Shown in pieces: positions 1 through 5,541 of a stretch of 6,783 bases of DNA. Numbering within the stretch: the stretch's first letter is position 1; each line of letters begins with the position of its first letter. The notes beneath the pieces are model-generated. The model saw only the letters and a program-made list of their open reading frames with translations. It made no database searches and was not told where the DNA came from. Where the stretch lies: NCBI GenBank assembly GCA_003251995.1, contig QKDT01000030.1, forward strand, positions 1-6,783. Direction: 5' to 3'. The stretch is from Desulfovibrio desulfuricans (GTDB lineage: Bacteria; Desulfobacterota; Desulfovibrionia; Desulfovibrionales; Desulfovibrionaceae). The translations under genes and the position numbers were made by a program.

Positions 1-719
1 CCGTGCAGCAGGCTGTGCGTGATGGTTTCGGGCATTTCAGGCACGTCGCGCCGCCGACAGTGCAGAATACCGTCTTCGAGGGTGTAGATGCTGTCGCAGA
101 ATTCCGCCATCTTGGGGTCGTGCGTAACCATGACCATGGAAACGCCGCCCGTGTGGCAGAGCGAACGGAAATTATCCATGATAAGGCGGCTGGTCTTTGC
201 ATCCAGCGCGCCCGTGGGTTCGTCTGCCAACAAAATGCGTGGATTGTTGACCATGGCGCGAGCAATGGCTACGCGCTGCTGCTCGCCGCCCGAAAGACGG
301 TTGCTGCGGTAATGCACGCGCGCAGAAAGGCGCACAAGCTCAAGGGCGCGGATAACGCGCTCCCACCGTTCTTCGGGGGGAACGCGCTCGAATATCAGCG
401 GGAATTCAACATTTTCAAATACGGTCGAGTGGTCAAAAAGGTTGCTCGACTGCATGACAAAGCCCATGGTGCCACGGCGAAAACTGGCGGTCTGCTCACG
501 GTCAAGCGTCAGCACATCCTGCCCGAGAATTTGCAGCGAACCGGCATCCGGGGCATGCAACATGCCAAGCACGTGCAACATGGTGGATTTGCCGCAGCCA
601 GACGGCCCCATGATGGCCACCATCTCGCCCGGGACAACCTCAATGTTCACGCCACGCAACACCGGAGAAAAACCAGCGTAGCATTTATATAAATCTTTGG
701 CGACAATAACGGGTGCCAT
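1..719 (-). CDS. ABC transporter ATP-binding protein, MacB/LolD/FtsE type (3' end cut by window)
   Basis: Cytoplasmic ATPase that powers the permease encoded just upstream. Reading the minus strand from the ATG at 719 gives 239 codons with no stop before the window edge, so the C-terminus is missing. All ABC motifs are present: Walker A GPSGCGKST (residues 38-46), Q-loop Gln90, signature LSGGEQQR (142-149), Walker B with DEP (166-168) followed by TGALD, and the switch His200 in VTHD. The PTGALD sequence after Walker B is typical of the LolD/MacB/FtsE group. A Shine-Dalgarno-like AAGGTGG (723-729) lies 3 bases before the ATG, rather close. The gene follows the permease by 61 bases on the same strand, so the two are probably one operon. 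LolD-type ATPases are usually about 230 residues, so only a short tail should be missing. The family is certain; the transported substrate is unknown. Confidence 0.95.
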   Translation of the reverse strand, partial: MAPVIVAKDLYKCYAGFSPVLRGVNIEVVPGEMVAIMGPSGCGKSTMLHVLGMLHAPDAGSLQILGQDVLTLDREQTASFRRGTMGFVMQSSNLFDHSTVFENVEFPLIFERVPPEERWERVIRALELVRLSARVHYRSNRLSGGEQQRVAIARAMVNNPRILLADEPTGALDAKTSRLIMDNFRSLCHTGGVSMVMVTHDPKMAEFCDSIYTLEDGILHCRRRDVPEMPETITHSLLH

Positions 720-737
720 GATCCACCTTATAAATGC

Positions 738-771
738 GCGGCAGGGCCGCACCAACGCGGGCGCACCCGCG
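738..771 (-). other. Tandem GC-rich hairpins between permease and ATPase genes
   Basis: The 61-base spacer between the two ABC genes holds two inverted repeats. One has arms CGCGGG/CCCGCG (756-761 and 766-771) with a 4-base loop. The other has arms GCGG/CCGC (738-741 and 747-750) with a 5-base loop. Neither is followed on the minus strand by a T-run, so they do not look like terminators. The second lies about 9 bases before the ribosome binding site of the ATPase gene and could affect its translation or the stability of the upstream message. That role is inferred. Confidence 0.4.
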
Positions 772-780
772 CATTGTATG

Positions 781-1971
781 CTATTCGAATCGCAGAGCGG
801 TTACCACATCCATACGACTTGCCTGAACGGCAGGGTACAGACCACCCGCTATGCCGATAACGGCAGAAAAAACAATGCTGCCCACACTGCTGGCAAACAG
901 CAGCGAATACGAGATGCCCGTTCCCAACGAAAGGGAACCGATTTCAACCAGCGCACAGCCAATCAAAATACCAAACATACCGCCTGCAACTGATTTGCAA
1001 AGGGCCTCAGCCAGAAACTGCGCCAGGATATCAACATCCGAGCCGCCCATGGCCTTTTTAAGCCCCACTTCGCGCGTTCTGGCGCGAACCGCTGCAAAGG
1101 TGCCGTACCAGATGCCAAACCCGCCCAGCATGAGCGAGGCTGCAATACCGAGCCACAGCAAGGCCTCAACCCACATGAATGTGGTTTTGATACGCTTGAG
1201 CTGGTCTTCCTGAGTCTGCACCACAATATAGGGGGCGGACTGATGCTCACGCACTACCTGGGGAATTATTTTGACAAGCGGGGGCACGTCTTCCCAGCCG
1301 ATGGCACGTATAAAGAGCCTGCGCACCTTGCCGCGGCCCCAGTTACGATCTGCCATGGTGGTATAGGGCAAAAAGCCGCCCTGGCTCCAACTGCCCAGCA
1401 TGACGCCGCTCACAACACCCACAACTTCAAAAACATCCTGCTCCAAAAAGAGCAGCTTGCCTATGGCTTCTTGAGCGCCGCCAAACAGGTTTCTGGCCCC
1501 GTCTCTGCCAAGCAGACACACACGCCGGTGGGCGTTGATGTCCTCTGGATTGAGCAGCCGCCCGGCTACAAGATCAATGGAATACACATCGGCAAAATAC
1601 TGGTCGATGCCGATAAAATCGACATTAAGCGTGCGTTCGCCGGTGCCGCGTATGGCAAAGTTCTTGTTGTCGCGCAGGTTTCTGCTTACCAGGCTAACGC
1701 CGGGCAGTTTGGAAAGCGCTTCTACAGTTTCAGGATAAAACTCGCGGTCGGGTTGCCCAGGGTACTGGGCGTCGTCCATGTATACCTGGATGACGTTAAC
1801 GCCACCCATAAGCACCATGTCCTGCCCCACCTTGTAACGGATCTCGCGGCCAAGCACCGCCAGGACGATAAACGCCGTGATGCCCAGGGCGATAGAAAGC
1901 ATCACCCCGAAGCCGCGCTGGCGCACAACCTGCCTGAGGCTGACGCGTATAAGGTCTGACATTGCAATCAT
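781..1971 (-). CDS. ABC transporter permease, MacB/FtsX/LolCE type
   Basis: Inner-membrane permease that pairs with the ATPase encoded downstream. From the ATG at 1971 it has 396 residues in the four-helix layout of the family: helix 1 near residues 23-41, a large periplasmic MacB-type domain of roughly 220 residues, and helices near 269-294, 327-344 and 358-380. After helix 2 comes REVGLKKAMGG (about 300-310), the cytoplasmic coupling segment typical of this family. The protein ends PAVQASRMDVVTALRFE, the usual MacB-type C-terminus. It has no fused ATPase domain, unlike MacB itself. Start choice is uncertain. The reading frame is open to an ATG at 2013, but that start has no ribosome binding site and lies in a terminator-like hairpin. 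ATGs at 1971 and 1962 both precede the conserved SDLIRVSLRQ segment. The 1971 ATG has GTGAT 7-11 bases upstream, which could pair weakly with 16S rRNA. Substrate is unknown; lipids, lipoproteins or amphipathic exports are usual for the family. Confidence 0.93.
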   Translation of the reverse strand: MIAMSDLIRVSLRQVVRQRGFGVMLSIALGITAFIVLAVLGREIRYKVGQDMVLMGGVNVIQVYMDDAQYPGQPDREFYPETVEALSKLPGVSLVSRNLRDNKNFAIRGTGERTLNVDFIGIDQYFADVYSIDLVAGRLLNPEDINAHRRVCLLGRDGARNLFGGAQEAIGKLLFLEQDVFEVVGVVSGVMLGSWSQGGFLPYTTMADRNWGRGKVRRLFIRAIGWEDVPPLVKIIPQVVREHQSAPYIVVQTQEDQLKRIKTTFMWVEALLWLGIAASLMLGGFGIWYGTFAAVRARTREVGLKKAMGGSDVDILAQFLAEALCKSVAGGMFGILIGCALVEIGSLSLGTGISYSLLFASSVGSIVFSAVIGIAGGLYPAVQASRMDVVTALRFE

Positions 1972-2001
1972 GGTGCAATCACTACTCTGACAAAAAACAG
2001 T

Positions 2002-2043
2002 AAAAAAAGCCATGGCTCATGCCGCGCACACGCACGGCGCCAT
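2002..2043 (-). terminator. Terminator-like hairpin in the leader of the permease gene (possible attenuator)
   Basis: On the minus strand an outer stem ATGGC/GCCAT (2039-2043 with 2012-2016) encloses an inner stem GCCGTGC/GCGCGGC (2032-2038 with 2021-2027, one G-U pair) around a GTGU-type 4-base loop, with a 4-base bulge at 2017-2020. Three bases later comes a run of seven T (2008 down to 2002). This is the shape of an intrinsic terminator. It lies about 60-100 bases downstream of the predicted transcription start and about 30 bases before the permease ATG, so it may stop or regulate transcription before the coding region. The structure is seen; the regulatory role is inferred. Confidence 0.45.
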
Positions 2044-2110
2044 TGCCGCATCAAAAATACCGGGCTTAACACACGTCTCTACAGCATGCCGCCCATGACA
2101 AAAGGTGGAT

Positions 2111-2140
2111 ATAATACACACCACTGTGGGGGCATGTCAA
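2111..2140 (-). promoter_or_regulatory. Sigma70-type promoter for the ABC transporter genes
   Basis: Read on the minus strand, a perfect -35 box TTGACA (2140-2135) is followed after 18 bases by TATTAT (2116-2111), a 5 of 6 match to the -10 consensus. Transcription should start near 2104, leaving an untranslated leader of about 130 bases before the permease ATG at 1971. This is the best promoter in the window and suggests the permease and ATPase genes are transcribed independently of the glycosyltransferase gene upstream. Confidence 0.75.
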
Positions 2141-2173
2141 AATCTGTATTTCTTCGTCACGGGCCGCATGTGC

Positions 2174-2194
2174 AAAACGAACTGCGGCGCAGCC
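2174..2194 (-). terminator. Weak candidate terminator after the family-2 glycosyltransferase gene
   Basis: About 15 bases after the glycosyltransferase stop, the minus strand reads a short stem CTGC/GCAG with a 3-base loop, extendable by two G-U pairs, followed by TTCGTTTT. The stem is short and the T-run interrupted, so this would be an inefficient terminator at best. Its position, between the stop at 2209 and the promoter at 2111-2140, is the main support. Confidence 0.25.
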
Positions 2195-2208
2195 AGGCCT
2201 CGCCCGCG

Positions 2209-3384
2209 CTACGCCCGGTCGGAGCGCAAAACCACCCCACCCTTACCAACTTCGTAACGGATGCCGTGCCACACGATGTCCCACGACTTGATGCTCTGCC
2301 AGTAAACGGCGGTAAACATGCGCACGGCATTTACAAAAGCCATGCACCAGCTCCACAAGGGCACAGGCTTGGAGAGCAGCCCACGCCAAAGATGCAGGGC
2401 GCTGACCAAGGCCGCCAGCCAGAACAGACCCAGCAAAACGCCGGCACCGCTGCCCACGCTCACAACCCAACCCAAGAATGCCAAAACAGCGCACACCATG
2501 GGCAGGGCCATCATCACGCACATCAGGCCCAGCAGCTTCCACTGACCGGGCATGCAAAATTTGAGAAACAGCACCTGTCTGTCCATCCAGGCCCGCCATA
2601 CGGACGTGGAGTGGTTAACAGCATCTGTGTGCAGCAACGCGCCGGGGCACAACTGCACCTTGGCGCCGCGCACCTGAAGCAGGGCCGTAAGCGAACAGTC
2701 GTCCACCACATTTTCAAGCCACAACTGCGCCACGCCATATCTCACATAGGCCGCGCGGGTCATAGCCATGGCCCCGCCCCACAACTGGGTAAAGGCCGAC
2801 ATGGCCTGAAGGTAGCGCATGAGCATGACGCACAGCGTGTAAGCAAGGGTCACGGGCTGATCGTCACGCGGCTCCACCACATGATAGCCGGTGCTGAACG
2901 ATGCCTCGCCCCGGGCCATGGGGGCGGTCAGGTGACGCAAAAAATCAGGTTCTGCCATGTGTGTGCTGTCGCAAAACACATAGACATCCACTTCATCACC
3001 AAGGGCTGCTATGCCCTGGAGGCTGTTGTGGTTCTTTTGCCCGCAGCCGGTGGCCGTTCCAGACACCACATGCCGCAAAGCAGGAAAATCCTGCTTAAGG
3101 CGACCAACAAGCTCGGCTGCCGGTTCGTTTTCTTCCGCAGTAACAAGCACAGGCACAAAACACGGATAATCCTGACTCAAAAGGCTGCGCAGAGCGCCTT
3201 CCATGCGTGGATCACGGCCTGCCACCGGCACAATCATGCCCACCGAAGGCCATTTGTCTTCGGGGATGGCGCGGTTGGCCTCGGCCTCGGCCTCAATGCG
3301 GCTGGGGATGCTTTCGCCCCTGCGGGCCAGGATATACAGCAGAGCGCATTGGGAGGTGGCCAGTAAAAACCATATCCAGAACAT
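2209..3384 (-). CDS. Membrane-bound family-2 glycosyltransferase, ceramide-glucosyltransferase-like
   Basis: Probably transfers a sugar from a nucleotide-sugar donor to a lipid or lipid-linked acceptor at the cytoplasmic face of the inner membrane. The 391-residue protein has an N-terminal membrane segment (about 3-20), a GT-A type catalytic domain (about 45-260) opening with VGMIVPVAGRDP, and two or more C-terminal membrane segments (about 281-309 and 313-334). Family landmarks are GQKNHN (115-120), VFCDSTH around Asp139 at the position of the metal-binding DxD, Asp228-Asp229 in VVDDCSL as the likely catalytic-base motif, and WMDRQVLFLK (266-275) where relatives carry the (Q/R)xxRW motif. 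Layout and motifs resemble ceramide glucosyltransferases and HpnI-type hopanoid enzymes (glycosyltransferase family 21 in Pfam terms). The third residue of the DxD site is Thr, which is unusual. The start at 3384 is set by a perfect AAGGAG 5 bases upstream; the frame stays open for 63 more codons, but those overlap the preceding gene and have no membrane-protein character. Acceptor and donor are unknown. Confidence 0.88.
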   Translation of the reverse strand: MFWIWFLLATSQCALLYILARRGESIPSRIEAEAEANRAIPEDKWPSVGMIVPVAGRDPRMEGALRSLLSQDYPCFVPVLVTAEENEPAAELVGRLKQDFPALRHVVSGTATGCGQKNHNSLQGIAALGDEVDVYVFCDSTHMAEPDFLRHLTAPMARGEASFSTGYHVVEPRDDQPVTLAYTLCVMLMRYLQAMSAFTQLWGGAMAMTRAAYVRYGVAQLWLENVVDDCSLTALLQVRGAKVQLCPGALLHTDAVNHSTSVWRAWMDRQVLFLKFCMPGQWKLLGLMCVMMALPMVCAVLAFLGWVVSVGSGAGVLLGLFWLAALVSALHLWRGLLSKPVPLWSWCMAFVNAVRMFTAVYWQSIKSWDIVWHGIRYEVGKGGVVLRSDRA

Positions 3385-3389
3385 AGGCA

Positions 3390-3395
3390 CTCCTT
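3390..3395 (-). promoter_or_regulatory. Ribosome binding site that fixes the start of the family-2 glycosyltransferase
   Basis: Minus-strand AAGGAG lies 5 bases before the ATG at 3384. It decides for the start MFWIWF, directly at the first membrane segment, over the in-frame ATG at 3573, which would lie inside the end of the upstream gene. Confidence 0.85.
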
Positions 3396-3417
3396 CATGT
3401 TTTTGTTTTGTGAGAAG

Positions 3418-3458
3418 GCAACTGCCAACAAGGACGCGTGGCCCCGCAGCAGTTGCGG
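3418..3458 (-). other. Two mutually exclusive hairpins in the leader of the family-2 glycosyltransferase gene
   Basis: The 131-base gap between the stop of the unknown gene and the glycosyltransferase ribosome binding site holds an 8-base perfect inverted repeat GCAACTGC/GCAGTTGC (3418-3425 and 3449-3456, 23-base loop). Overlapping one arm is a compact stem CCGCA/TGCGG (3444-3448 and 3454-3458, 5-base loop). Both cannot form at once. No T-run follows, so this does not look like a terminator. I saw no convincing promoter in the gap, so the glycosyltransferase gene is probably co-transcribed with the genes before it. Confidence 0.4.
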
Positions 3459-3526
3459 CAAGGGGATGTTCAGGCCAAGCGTGCCCGAGAAAAGCGCCCA
3501 ATGACGCCCGCCTCGCAGCGCAAATA

Positions 3527-4216
3527 TTATTGGGGCAACGGCGCGCAATCTTCTGGCGCCAGTTGCGCATCATGGATGCGCTTGCCTTCCAAGTGGATAT
3601 TCATACCATTCTTGAGGCTGATAACACCCTCAACAGTATCGGCAGAAGCAAGGCGTCCCTTGAATGTATGACCGGATGAATGGTGCGCCTCCACATCGTT
3701 GTTACGCACGGTTCCATCTATGTGGTACACGTCAACCTTGCCGTTGTACAGACGCAGATGAACCACACCGCGCACCTTGCCCTGGGCAGAAAAGCAAACA
3801 CCCACCCGAAAGGTGGAGGAATAAAGCGAGCCAGTCCACAGTTCGCGCACTTCCACGGGGCTGTTGGCAGCCACGGGCGGCGTTGCCTTGGCAGGCTCAA
3901 CGGCTGGCTGGACATTTTTTTGCTGGTCACGACCATCTGTCGGCGTTGCTGCGGGCTGAACATTTTTTTGTTCGGCTGGAGCTTCCGGCACGGGCTGGAC
4001 CTCGGCGGCGCGAGCCACAAAAACGCCGAGCGTCACCAGGCAAAAGCAGAAGCAAAGCGCCGCAAGGCACAAAACCGCATATTTGAGGCGCGCACGCCTG
4101 AGCCGTGTTACTCGCGTAACCTGTGCGGCCTGCGAACATGCGCGCAACGATTTTTGATCTAATTCCACACCTATACCTACTGTCTTCCGCGCTTTGCGCG
4201 TAGGACTATTTGACAA
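3527..4216 (-). CDS. Membrane-anchored protein of unknown function with a beta-rich C-terminal domain
   Basis: I do not recognise this protein. Its 229 residues form a basic cytoplasmic N-terminus (1-45), one hydrophobic segment (about 46-68, Cys/Leu rich), a Pro/Ala/Gln-rich linker (about 72-120) containing QKNVQPA twice, and a C-terminal domain (about 121-216) of alternating hydrophobic strands and Gly turns, suggesting a small beta-sheet domain. With positive charge before the helix, the C-terminal domain should face the periplasm. Cys141 and Cys224 in that domain could form a disulfide. The start is TTG at 4216, supported by GAAGG (4222-4226) 5 bases upstream; the frame has no ATG before residue 205, and GTG at codon 17 is the main alternative. 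The gene starts 8 bases after the stop of the family-4 glycosyltransferase and precedes the family-2 enzyme, so a role in the same glycan or glycolipid pathway is a reasonable inference, for example as a scaffold or ligand-binding partner. Confidence 0.8.
   Translation of the reverse strand: MSNSPTRKARKTVGIGVELDQKSLRACSQAAQVTRVTRLRRARLKYAVLCLAALCFCFCLVTLGVFVARAAEVQPVPEAPAEQKNVQPAATPTDGRDQQKNVQPAVEPAKATPPVAANSPVEVRELWTGSLYSSTFRVGVCFSAQGKVRGVVHLRLYNGKVDVYHIDGTVRNNDVEAHHSSGHTFKGRLASADTVEGVISLKNGMNIHLEGKRIHDAQLAPEDCAPLPQ
3902..3970 (-). repeat. In-frame 48-base-period direct repeat in the linker of the unknown protein
   Basis: Positions 3906-3922 and 3954-3970 match at 16 of 17 bases, offset by 48 bases (16 codons), and encode the two copies of QKNVQPA (residues 83-89 and 99-105). 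Each copy contains a run of seven A on the coding strand. The repeat length keeps the frame, so recombination could shorten or lengthen the linker without disrupting the protein. Confidence 0.75.
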
Positions 4217-4221
4217 TTTTG

Positions 4222-4226
4222 CCTTC
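4222..4226 (-). promoter_or_regulatory. Ribosome binding site for the TTG-started unknown gene
   Basis: Minus-strand GAAGG overlaps the TGA stop of the family-4 glycosyltransferase (4225-4227) and sits 5 bases before TTG at 4216. The overlap suggests translational coupling between the two genes and supports TTG as the start. Confidence 0.6.
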
Positions 4227-5316
4227 AGTTACGGCGCAACCCGGCAAAAACACCCTGATGCGCCTCAACCATGGCAGTGAAAGAAAAATCCCGTTCAACG
4301 CGCAAACGTCCGGCCTGCCCCATGGCATCGCACAATGCGCCGTCGTCAAGCAGACGGCAGCAGTTTTCCGCCAGGGCGGCATCGTCGCCAGCCGGAGAAA
4401 GCAGCCCGTTTTGGTCACTTTCCACAAGACGGGGAATCCCCCCCACAGAGGTGGCGCACACGGGCAACCCGCAGGCCATGGCTTCAAGAATCACATTGGG
4501 CTGGCCTTCGCGCACAGAAGAAAGCGCAAATATACGCCCAGCGGCGTAATGAGCGCGCATATCAAGCCCACCGGGGATAAAATCCACATTTATTCCCGCA
4601 GGATGCTCCGCAGCCCACTGGTGCAGATTGGCTTGCTCCGGGCCATCGCCCACAATGCGCAGCCGCGCAGAGGGATGGCGTTGCAGCACGCGCTCAAAGG
4701 CGCGCAGCAGGGTCAGGTGATCCTTGTCGCCCGCAAGGCGCGCCACACAAACTATCTCGGACGCACGGGCCGAGGGCGCGGCCCCCGAAGGCGCAAAAAA
4801 TTCAGTATCCACCCCGTTGGGGATATAGCTCAAGCGCGCTTGCGGCACGCCAAATTGGAGCAGTATTTCATGCAACGCTTCCGAATTGCAAATCATATGA
4901 TCCGTAAGCCGCCAGAGCCAGCGCTCATGCTGCCGCTTGGGGCCGCCGCCGCCACGACAGGTGCCCACCACGCGCGGGCCGTTTTGCGCCCCCAACCAGG
5001 CGAGCCGCCCCCATATGCGCCCCCAAATGTTGGGCAAGGCGGTACAGGGCACGATAACATCTGGCTGCAAGGCGCGAAGCCTGGAACACAGGGCAGCAAA
5101 AAACAGGGGCGGCACCTTGCGGTCATGCCCCATGTGGTGCAGCTCTATTTCCGCCTCGCGGGCGGCTTCATCCAGATCCGTAGGGCCAGTGAGCGTGAGC
5201 ATGACCGGCGTAAAACGGCTGCGATCCAGGCGGCGGGCCAGTTCAAGAGTCTGACGTTGCGTGCCGCCGTAACAAAGATCCTCCATAAAAAAGAGGATAC
5301 GCTGGGGAATGGTCAT
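4225..5316 (-). CDS. Family-4 glycosyltransferase (GT-B fold)
   Basis: Cytoplasmic retaining glycosyltransferase that probably adds a sugar to a surface glycan or glycolipid precursor. The 363-residue length is normal for the family. The N-terminal Rossmann domain begins RILFFMEDLCYGGTQRQ with the Gly-Gly loop at 17-18. The C-terminal donor-binding domain shows VCVARLAGDKDH (189-200), VGDGPE (222-227) and the EX7E signature Glu270-Glu278 within SSVREGQPNVILEAMACGLP, followed by SVGGIP. A perfect AAGGAG (5321-5326) lies 4 bases before the ATG at 5316. It appears to be the first gene of a minus-strand operon driven from the promoter at 5377-5404, with the unknown gene starting 8 bases after its stop. 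An Arg/Gly-rich stretch CRGGGGPKRQHERW (120-133) follows the acceptor-side domain core and could contact an anionic acceptor, which is speculative. Donor and acceptor sugars are not predictable from sequence. Confidence 0.95.
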   Translation of the reverse strand: MTIPQRILFFMEDLCYGGTQRQTLELARRLDRSRFTPVMLTLTGPTDLDEAAREAEIELHHMGHDRKVPPLFFAALCSRLRALQPDVIVPCTALPNIWGRIWGRLAWLGAQNGPRVVGTCRGGGGPKRQHERWLWRLTDHMICNSEALHEILLQFGVPQARLSYIPNGVDTEFFAPSGAAPSARASEIVCVARLAGDKDHLTLLRAFERVLQRHPSARLRIVGDGPEQANLHQWAAEHPAGINVDFIPGGLDMRAHYAAGRIFALSSVREGQPNVILEAMACGLPVCATSVGGIPRLVESDQNGLLSPAGDDAALAENCCRLLDDGALCDAMGQAGRLRVERDFSFTAMVEAHQGVFAGLRRN

Positions 5317-5376
5317 GCTTCTCCTTAATATAACAAGGGGCAGTCGCAGCTTAGCCGCCGTCCCGACTTGAGCTTT

Positions 5377-5404
5377 ATTGTATGCATTCCCCTCGGTTTT
5401 GCAA
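5377..5404 (-). promoter_or_regulatory. Probable sigma70-type promoter of the glycosyltransferase operon
   Basis: On the minus strand TTGCAA (5404-5399, 4 of 6 to the -35 consensus) is followed after 16 bases by TACAAT (5382-5377, 5 of 6 to the -10 consensus). The start should fall near 5370, giving a leader of about 54 bases before the ATG at 5316. Confidence 0.55.
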
Positions 5405-5435
5405 GGCCGCCCATGCCGCGCTTATGTAACCAATT

Positions 5436-5452
5436 TAATTCATACATAATTA
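5436..5452. promoter_or_regulatory. AT-rich operator-like dyad in the divergent region
   Basis: TAATT (5436-5440) and AATTA (5448-5452) form a perfect inverted repeat with a 7-base spacer, within the only strongly AT-rich stretch of the region (about 5426-5460). Its right half overlaps CATAAT (5445-5450), a possible plus-strand -10 box for the deacetylase gene. The matching -35 position (TTATGT, 5422-5427) is poor, so a plus-strand promoter here may need an activator or another sigma factor. A protein binding this dyad could control both directions. Confidence 0.3.
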
Positions 5453-5541
5453 TTTTATTACCTCCACACTCAACACGCGCAGGCCGGGGCTCGCAGGCGC
5501 ACCACATTGCCATGCGCCACTCTTGAGCTTACACTTGGCTA

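Noticed and set aside
3..692. Plus-strand open frame of 229 codons opposite the ABC ATPase
   Set aside because: The minus strand here encodes every ABC ATPase motif, and the plus frame shows His/Arg/Ala-rich shadow composition.
1972..2013. 14-codon extension of the permease to an ATG at 2013
   Set aside because: The ATG has no ribosome binding site and lies in the terminator-like hairpin; the added residues are encoded by the T-run and look unlike the conserved permease N-terminus.
2110..2115. Perfect plus-strand TATAAT as a plus-strand promoter
   Set aside because: There is no -35 box at the right distance and no plus-strand gene downstream; the same bases form the -10 box of the better minus-strand promoter.
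2086..3366. Plus-strand open frame of 426 codons opposite the family-2 glycosyltransferase
   Set aside because: It is antisense to a well-supported gene, is unusually rich in His, Gln and Arg, shows no family motif, and arises from GC-biased codon positions of the true gene.
3495..3526. Terminator after the unknown gene (GCGC repeats followed by TTTT on the minus strand)
   Set aside because: The arms are only 3-4 bases with a loop of about 20 and the T-run is four long, too weak to call.
3385..3573. 63-codon N-terminal extension of the family-2 glycosyltransferase to an ATG at 3573
   Set aside because: It overlaps the end of the preceding gene, has no ribosome binding site, would bury the first membrane segment, and loses to the ATG at 3384 with a perfect AAGGAG.
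4210..5328. Plus-strand open frame of 372 codons opposite the family-4 glycosyltransferase
   Set aside because: It mirrors the true gene almost exactly, has low-complexity basic composition and no recognisable domain or ribosome binding site.
5325..5513. 62-codon minus-strand frame before the family-4 glycosyltransferase
   Set aside because: It has only a weak ribosome binding site, begins upstream of the predicted transcription start near 5370, ends inside the ribosome binding site of the next gene, and has no recognisable motif.
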